9,698 bases of DNA from CAYYTU01 sp964474655 (GTDB taxonomy: Bacteria > Chloroflexota > Anaerolineae > B4-G1), in the NCBI GenBank assembly GCA_964474655.1, contig CAYYTU010000090.1, positions 1-9,698 of the forward strand. The letters run 5' to 3'. The notes below the pieces were generated by a model. It ran no database searches and was not told the origin of the DNA. It saw nothing but the letters and a program-made list of their open reading frames with translations. Shown one piece after another: positions 7,430-9,698 of this stretch; the stretch's first letter is position 1; each line of letters opens with the position of its first letter. Position numbers and translations under genes: made by a program.

Positions 7430-7628
7430 CAACTACCTCCTCGTCTTCCTCGTCGTTCAGAGCGCGTCGGGCGCGTCGCCGCGGGTCCTTCACCACCACG
7501 GCGAAGCCGCCGTCGCCGTGGCTCCCTTCGCTGACCACCACCACGCGCAGCGGCAGTACCTCGCCGCAATAGCGGCAGACGACCAGCGCCTCTCGCAACG
7601 ACTCGTCACAGATTGGACATCGTTCCAT
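7419..7628 (-). CDS. Small zinc-ribbon protein leading the csm operon
   Basis: I do not recognise this 69-residue protein as any named Cas family. It has two CxxC knuckles, Cys4/Cys7 and Cys18/Cys21, which fit a minimal zinc ribbon (ERCPICDE and VVCRYCGE). A short basic segment (about 48-55, KDPRRRARR) and an acidic tail (NDEEDEEVVD) follow. Support for a real gene: GGGGG six bases before the ATG, a promoter-like -10 (7658-7653) just upstream, and an 11-base overlap with the cas10 start that would couple the two. Paired knuckles of this type occur in small nucleic-acid-binding or adaptor proteins, so an accessory or regulatory role with Cas10 is possible but untested. The alternative is a short leader ORF that mainly sets Cas10 translation. 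Confidence 0.7.
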   Translation of the reverse strand: MERCPICDESLREALVVCRYCGEVLPLRVVVVSEGSHGDGGFAVVVKDPRRRARRALNDEEDEEVVDAS

Positions 7629-7652
7629 CGGTCCCCCTTGCGTTTACTTTTA

Positions 7653-7658
7653 ACTATA
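7653..7658 (-). promoter_or_regulatory. Promoter -10 box of the csm effector operon
   Basis: The minus strand reads TATAGT at 7658-7653, placing a start near 7646 and a leader of about 18 nt before the zinc-ribbon ATG. At the -35 distance there is only ATGCGC (7681-7676), a very poor match. A good -10 with no -35 suggests dependence on an activator, and a dyad lies at about -45 to -65 relative to the inferred start. Confidence 0.45.
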
Positions 7659-7689
7659 CACGCTCGGGGCGCTTTGCGCATCGGGAGAC

Positions 7690-7721
7690 TTCCCTATTTC
7701 GATATAGGGAACTCTCCCTAT
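7690..7721. promoter_or_regulatory. Candidate operator: dyad plus extra half-site
   Basis: TTCCCTAT (7690-7697) and ATAGGGAA (7704-7711) form a perfect 8-bp dyad with a six-base spacer. A third copy of TCCCTAT lies at 7715-7721, in direct orientation with the first. Half-site centres are about 13 and 11 bp apart, near one helical turn, as expected for protein sites on one face of the helix. The cluster spans the stop codon of the CARF-LuxR gene and lies upstream of the weak csm promoter. The neighbouring CARF-LuxR protein is the obvious candidate ligand, but that link is inference. No T-run follows on either strand to suggest a terminator. Confidence 0.5.
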
Positions 7722-8587
7722 TTTCCCTCCTCCACCATATAATACGGCGTCAGCAGCGAGGTCAGGGTATGCCGGTCGGCCCGCTGCAGGCCGAAGAATG
7801 TCCGCGCCTTGGCGTAGGCCGAGGAGAGATGGTGTCCCACCGTCTTGGGGCTGCGGTAGGTCGCCTCGGCGATCTCGGCGTTGGTCAGGCCGCGACAGAC
7901 CATCGGCCGCACGCACTCCCGCTCCGCCGGGCTCAGCTCCTGCTCCACGAAGAGCCGCGCCGACCGCAAGGCGTCCGCCTGCAGCCGCTCCTCCTGGCGC
8001 TGCAGCGCCTCGAACGGGTCGTCGCTCCGCATCAGGTCGGTCAACACCGGGCTGATCTCCGACCAGCGCAGCACCGGCACCCGGATCAGCCGCGCCTCGC
8101 CCGGTTGCGGGTGAAGGGCCTCGCTCGCCACCAGCGCTGGCACCGAGAAGAGATGCCAGACCCGGTCGTCTTCGTCAAAGAGGAGCTGGGCCGCCGCCAT
8201 CGCGTAGACGGCGATGATCTTGCGCCCGCCAGCAATGGAGAGGTGGACCCGGTGCCCGGCCTGTTTGGCGGCCTTGATCTCCCGGTAGAGCACGTGGAAG
8301 GCTTCCCGCGCCGCCGGCTCGCTGGCCACATCCCGCAGCGGGACGCCCTGCTCGTCGCACAGGCAGATGGGCCGGAAGCGGACGTCGGGGTAAGCTCGAG
8401 GGAACTCCTCGCCCAGTTGCGCCACCGAGGCGCGGTTAGCGGCCCGGTCGAGCGTGGTGTGGAGCACGACCGTCTCCTGGATCGCCTCGTCGCGCCCGCG
8501 CAACAGGTCGAGCGCGATGGTCACCAGCTGGGGCTTGGTGCCCACCGGGGCGATCAGCAGGGCCGGGGTTCGCTCGTCGTCTGCCAC
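7718..8587 (-). CDS. CARF domain (NE0113-like) fused to a LuxR/GerE HTH
   Basis: This is a likely cyclic-oligoadenylate-responsive transcription regulator. The product is 289 residues from a GTG start. Residues 1-150 resemble the NE0113 family of CRISPR-associated CARF proteins: ALLIAPVGTKPQLVT (9-23) is the first ligand-loop motif and HLSIAGGRKIIAVY (115-128) the second. A helical linker follows (about 175-215), then a LuxR-type helix-turn-helix at 218-266 (LSPAERE, GLTNAEIA, SPKTVGHHL). No HEPN RxxxxH motif is seen, so it is not a Csm6/Csx1 RNase. The frame is open up to 8716 inside cas6, but the GTG at 8587 shares its first G with the cas6 TAG stop (TAGTG) and has GGAGG six bases upstream, which fixes the start. 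The CARF part might also degrade its ligand, as ring nucleases do; this cannot be judged here. Confidence 0.87.
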   Translation of the reverse strand: MADDERTPALLIAPVGTKPQLVTIALDLLRGRDEAIQETVVLHTTLDRAANRASVAQLGEEFPRAYPDVRFRPICLCDEQGVPLRDVASEPAAREAFHVLYREIKAAKQAGHRVHLSIAGGRKIIAVYAMAAAQLLFDEDDRVWHLFSVPALVASEALHPQPGEARLIRVPVLRWSEISPVLTDLMRSDDPFEALQRQEERLQADALRSARLFVEQELSPAERECVRPMVCRGLTNAEIAEATYRSPKTVGHHLSSAYAKARTFFGLQRADRHTLTSLLTPYYMVEEGK

Positions 8588-9393
8588 TACGCCCTCCGGG
8601 CCTGGCCCATCCCGACCGCCGTCTGGTAGCCGATCCCGGCGTAGAAGGCGAAGTCGGTCAGCAGCTGGATCACGTTGAGCCAGTAGCGGTCGCGATTGAG
8701 GGCCGTATACTGGCATTTACCCACGAAGCCGATCTGCACCCCGCCGCCCTTGCTCCTGATCGCCCGGGTGGAGAGCTGGTAACGGCTGATGCCCAGGCAC
8801 TCCTCGGCGAAGCGCCGCACCTCGTCGGAGACGTCGACCGGCGAGAAGGCGTTCCACGTGTCCAGCAGGCTGCCGTAGACCAGGTCCGGCAGCGGCACGG
8901 GCAGCGTCATCCCGCCGGAGCGGAAGCCGGTCGGCGAGGCGAACCAGATCCGCGCCCGATGGGACGGCGACGCGTCGGCCAGCAGGTAGGCCTCGGACAG
9001 CGCCTCGTAGGTGGTCCGCCCGGCCCACGGGTCATCGTCGGGGTCGAGCGTGGCCTGCTCGATCATCAGCCGGTTGCCCTCGACCTCGATGGACGGCGGG
9101 GGTTGCTCCGCCAGCCGCTGCAAATGCGCGGAGACCTCGGCGGTCAGGCCGGTGTAGCGCAGGTTGGCCGTGTCGTCGGGGCGCAGGATCAGGCTGCCGT
9201 CCTCGGTCGGCGCCCCCCAGATCGTCGAGCAGGTGTAGGGACGGCGTTGGTTGGGGGCGTGCAGTCGTTCGGCCAGGGCGGGGTCCTCCTCGCCGATCAG
9301 GTTCAGGAGGATGGCGTGGCTGGCGCGGCCCAGGTAGGGCGGGAGCGTCGCGGGGCGTTCGCCGCTCAAGGTGAAGGTCAAGCTGGTTAGCAT
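8587..9393 (-). CDS. cas6: Cas6 pre-crRNA endoribonuclease
   Basis: Cas6 cuts the array transcript within each repeat, 8 nt before the spacer, and hands the crRNA to the Csm complex. The 268-residue product is of normal size. The N-terminus has YLGRASHAILLNLI (20-33), with His26 in the region where Cas6 proteins often carry a catalytic histidine. The C-terminus ends in the glycine-rich loop YAGIGYQTAVGMGQAR, typical of Cas6. The middle shows the second ferredoxin-like fold (WFASPTGFRSGGMTLPVPLP). I chose the ATG at 9393, eight bases after GGAG; a GTG at 9402 lies too close to that site. The gene is coupled to the CARF-LuxR gene through a one-base stop/start overlap, so regulator and crRNA processing enzyme share a transcript. 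Confidence 0.92.
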   Translation of the reverse strand: MLTSLTFTLSGERPATLPPYLGRASHAILLNLIGEEDPALAERLHAPNQRRPYTCSTIWGAPTEDGSLILRPDDTANLRYTGLTAEVSAHLQRLAEQPPPSIEVEGNRLMIEQATLDPDDDPWAGRTTYEALSEAYLLADASPSHRARIWFASPTGFRSGGMTLPVPLPDLVYGSLLDTWNAFSPVDVSDEVRRFAEECLGISRYQLSTRAIRSKGGGVQIGFVGKCQYTALNRDRYWLNVIQLLTDFAFYAGIGYQTAVGMGQARRA

Positions 9394-9459
9394 TTGAAGC
9401 ACTCCAGGTTGTGGTTGGTAAATGGGAACAAAACAGTCTGTCGGCGGAGGGCCCTTCGT

Positions 9460-9488
9460 TTGACGTGTGAGAGGGGGTATGCTACAAT
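9460..9488 (+). promoter_or_regulatory. Sigma-70-type promoter on the plus strand
   Basis: TTGACG (9460-9465), a 17-bp spacer, then TACAAT (9483-9488): five of six consensus bases in each box and ideal spacing, the best canonical promoter in the window. It points away from cas6. Transcription would start near 9495, which is the first base of the stem of the structured RNA that follows. Confidence 0.7.
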
Positions 9489-9494
9489 AACGTC

Positions 9495-9591
9495 GACCGA
9501 AGCGGGCCCACCGCTTGAGACTTGTCTCTTAGGGCAAGGTCTCGGTCAGCGCCTCGGCGTGCTTGCATGCCGAGGCGTTTCACTTTCTGTC
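9495..9591 (+). ncRNA. Candidate small structured RNA next to cas6
   Basis: The inferred transcript of about 95 nt starts at a promoter and ends at a terminator-like hairpin, with no credible ORF. Its body folds by eye: GACCGA (9495-9500) pairs with TCGGTC (9542-9547) as a closing stem; inside are AGCGG/CCGCT (9501-9505 with 9511-9515) and GAGA-CTTG-TCTC (9517-9528). The first loop, GCCC (9506-9509), can pair with GGGC (9532-9535), giving a possible pseudoknot. A second GTCTC (9539-9543) competes for GAGAC, so there may be two states. I do not recognise the family. There is no plus-strand gene after it in the window, so a riboswitch role is not supported. It would be antisense to any cas6 transcript starting upstream of 9591. 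Confidence 0.5.
9550..9591 (+). terminator. Intrinsic terminator of the small RNA
   Basis: Arms CGCCTCGGCGTGC (9550-9562) and GCATGCCGAGGCG (9565-9577) pair along their whole length with one G-U wobble; the innermost pairs must open to make a loop. TTTCACTTTCT follows on the plus strand, a T-rich but interrupted tract. On the minus strand no T-run follows, so the hairpin should terminate only plus-strand transcription. Confidence 0.6.
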
Positions 9592-9697
9592 ACAGTATAA
9601 CACGATTAGAGCCTCTGGCAAAGGATGAATCACAAAACCTTTTGACCTGCTCCCGCACCGCCGGGTCCGGTTCGCCGTCCGCCTCGGCCCAGTGCTG
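9590..9697 (-). CDS. 3' end of an unidentified gene, cut by the window edge
   Basis: The minus strand holds a 35-codon open tail ending in TGA at 9592-9590. Its first 20 residues, ending PDPAVREQVKRF, look coding, with acidic and charged residues and GC-rich third positions. The last 15 are less GC-rich and less convincing, so the original stop may have been lost or read-through has lengthened the tail. Too little is present to assign a function. Confidence 0.4.
   Translation of the reverse strand, partial: QHWAEADGEPDPAVREQVKRFCDSSFARGSNRVIL
9594..9621 (-). promoter_or_regulatory. Possible promoter for cas6 and the CARF-LuxR gene
   Basis: The minus strand has TTGCCA (9621-9616), a 16-bp spacer and TATACT (9599-9594), five of six consensus bases in each box. 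A start near 9587 would give cas6 a leader of about 190 nt that is complementary to the whole small RNA. The boxes overlap the end of the partial gene at the right edge, which is common for tight bacterial spacing. I saw no better minus-strand promoter between 9403 and 9590. Confidence 0.4.
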
Positions 9698-9698
9698 G

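Noticed and set aside
7669..7679. GCGC-TTT-GCGC hairpin between the csm promoter -10 and the dyad
   Set aside because: A four-base-pair stem with a three-base loop in GC-rich DNA is likely chance, and no T-run follows on either strand.
7613..8629. Plus-strand 338-codon frame opposite the CARF-LuxR gene
   Set aside because: It has no motif and crosses the csm promoter region; the minus-strand product has clear CARF and HTH motifs.
8588..8716. 43-residue N-terminal extension of the CARF-LuxR protein into cas6
   Set aside because: The extension is Arg/Pro/Asp-rich shadow sequence of cas6. The GTG at 8587 has a strong ribosome site and touches the cas6 stop, as expected for a coupled start.
9532..9535. 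Possible base pairing of the small RNA with the CRISPR repeat stem
   Set aside because: Only the four-base GGGC/GCCC match is found; longer complementarity to the transcribed repeat strand is absent.

Overview
The window is one type III-A (Csm) CRISPR-Cas locus. The DNA is GC-rich by eye (about two thirds in the genes), every recognised protein gene is on the minus strand, and a run of ten N suggests a draft or metagenome scaffold. Protein style and a Thermus-like repeat fit a possibly thermophilic environmental bacterium such as a Chloroflexota member. That is a guess, because no taxonomic marker gene is present.

Layout, in the direction of minus-strand transcription (right to left): (1) 9590-9697, the 3' tail of an unidentified gene. 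(2) 9460-9591, a plus-strand promoter, a short structured RNA and an intrinsic-terminator-like hairpin, antisense to the region upstream of cas6. (3) 9393-7718, cas6 and a coupled gene encoding a CARF domain fused to a LuxR/GerE helix-turn-helix. (4) 7646-7724, a short intergenic region with a dyad, an extra half-site and a promoter. (5) 7628-1133, the effector operon: small zinc-ribbon protein, cas10/csm1, csm2, csm3, csm4, csm5, with gaps or overlaps of only a few bases. (6) 855-1132, an intergenic region with a long inverted repeat and a leftward promoter. (7) 1-855, a CRISPR array of 12 identical 37-nt repeats and 11 spacers, cut by the window edge.

How it should work: Cas6 cuts the array transcript, and Cas10-Csm2-5 assembles on the crRNA, senses target RNA, cuts DNA (HD motif intact) and can make cyclic oligoadenylate (GGDD intact). 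The CARF protein beside it carries a DNA-binding domain rather than a HEPN nuclease, so the second messenger may be read out as transcription, possibly of the csm operon itself through the dyad just upstream. A second unusual feature is that Csm5 carries a complete C-terminal cold-shock domain, adding an RNA-binding module at the crRNA 3' end of the complex. No Cas1, Cas2 or HEPN effector is in the window.

Most notable points: the Csm5-cold-shock fusion, the CARF-LuxR regulator with its candidate operator, the antisense-oriented small RNA next to cas6, and the extra zinc-ribbon gene leading the csm operon.
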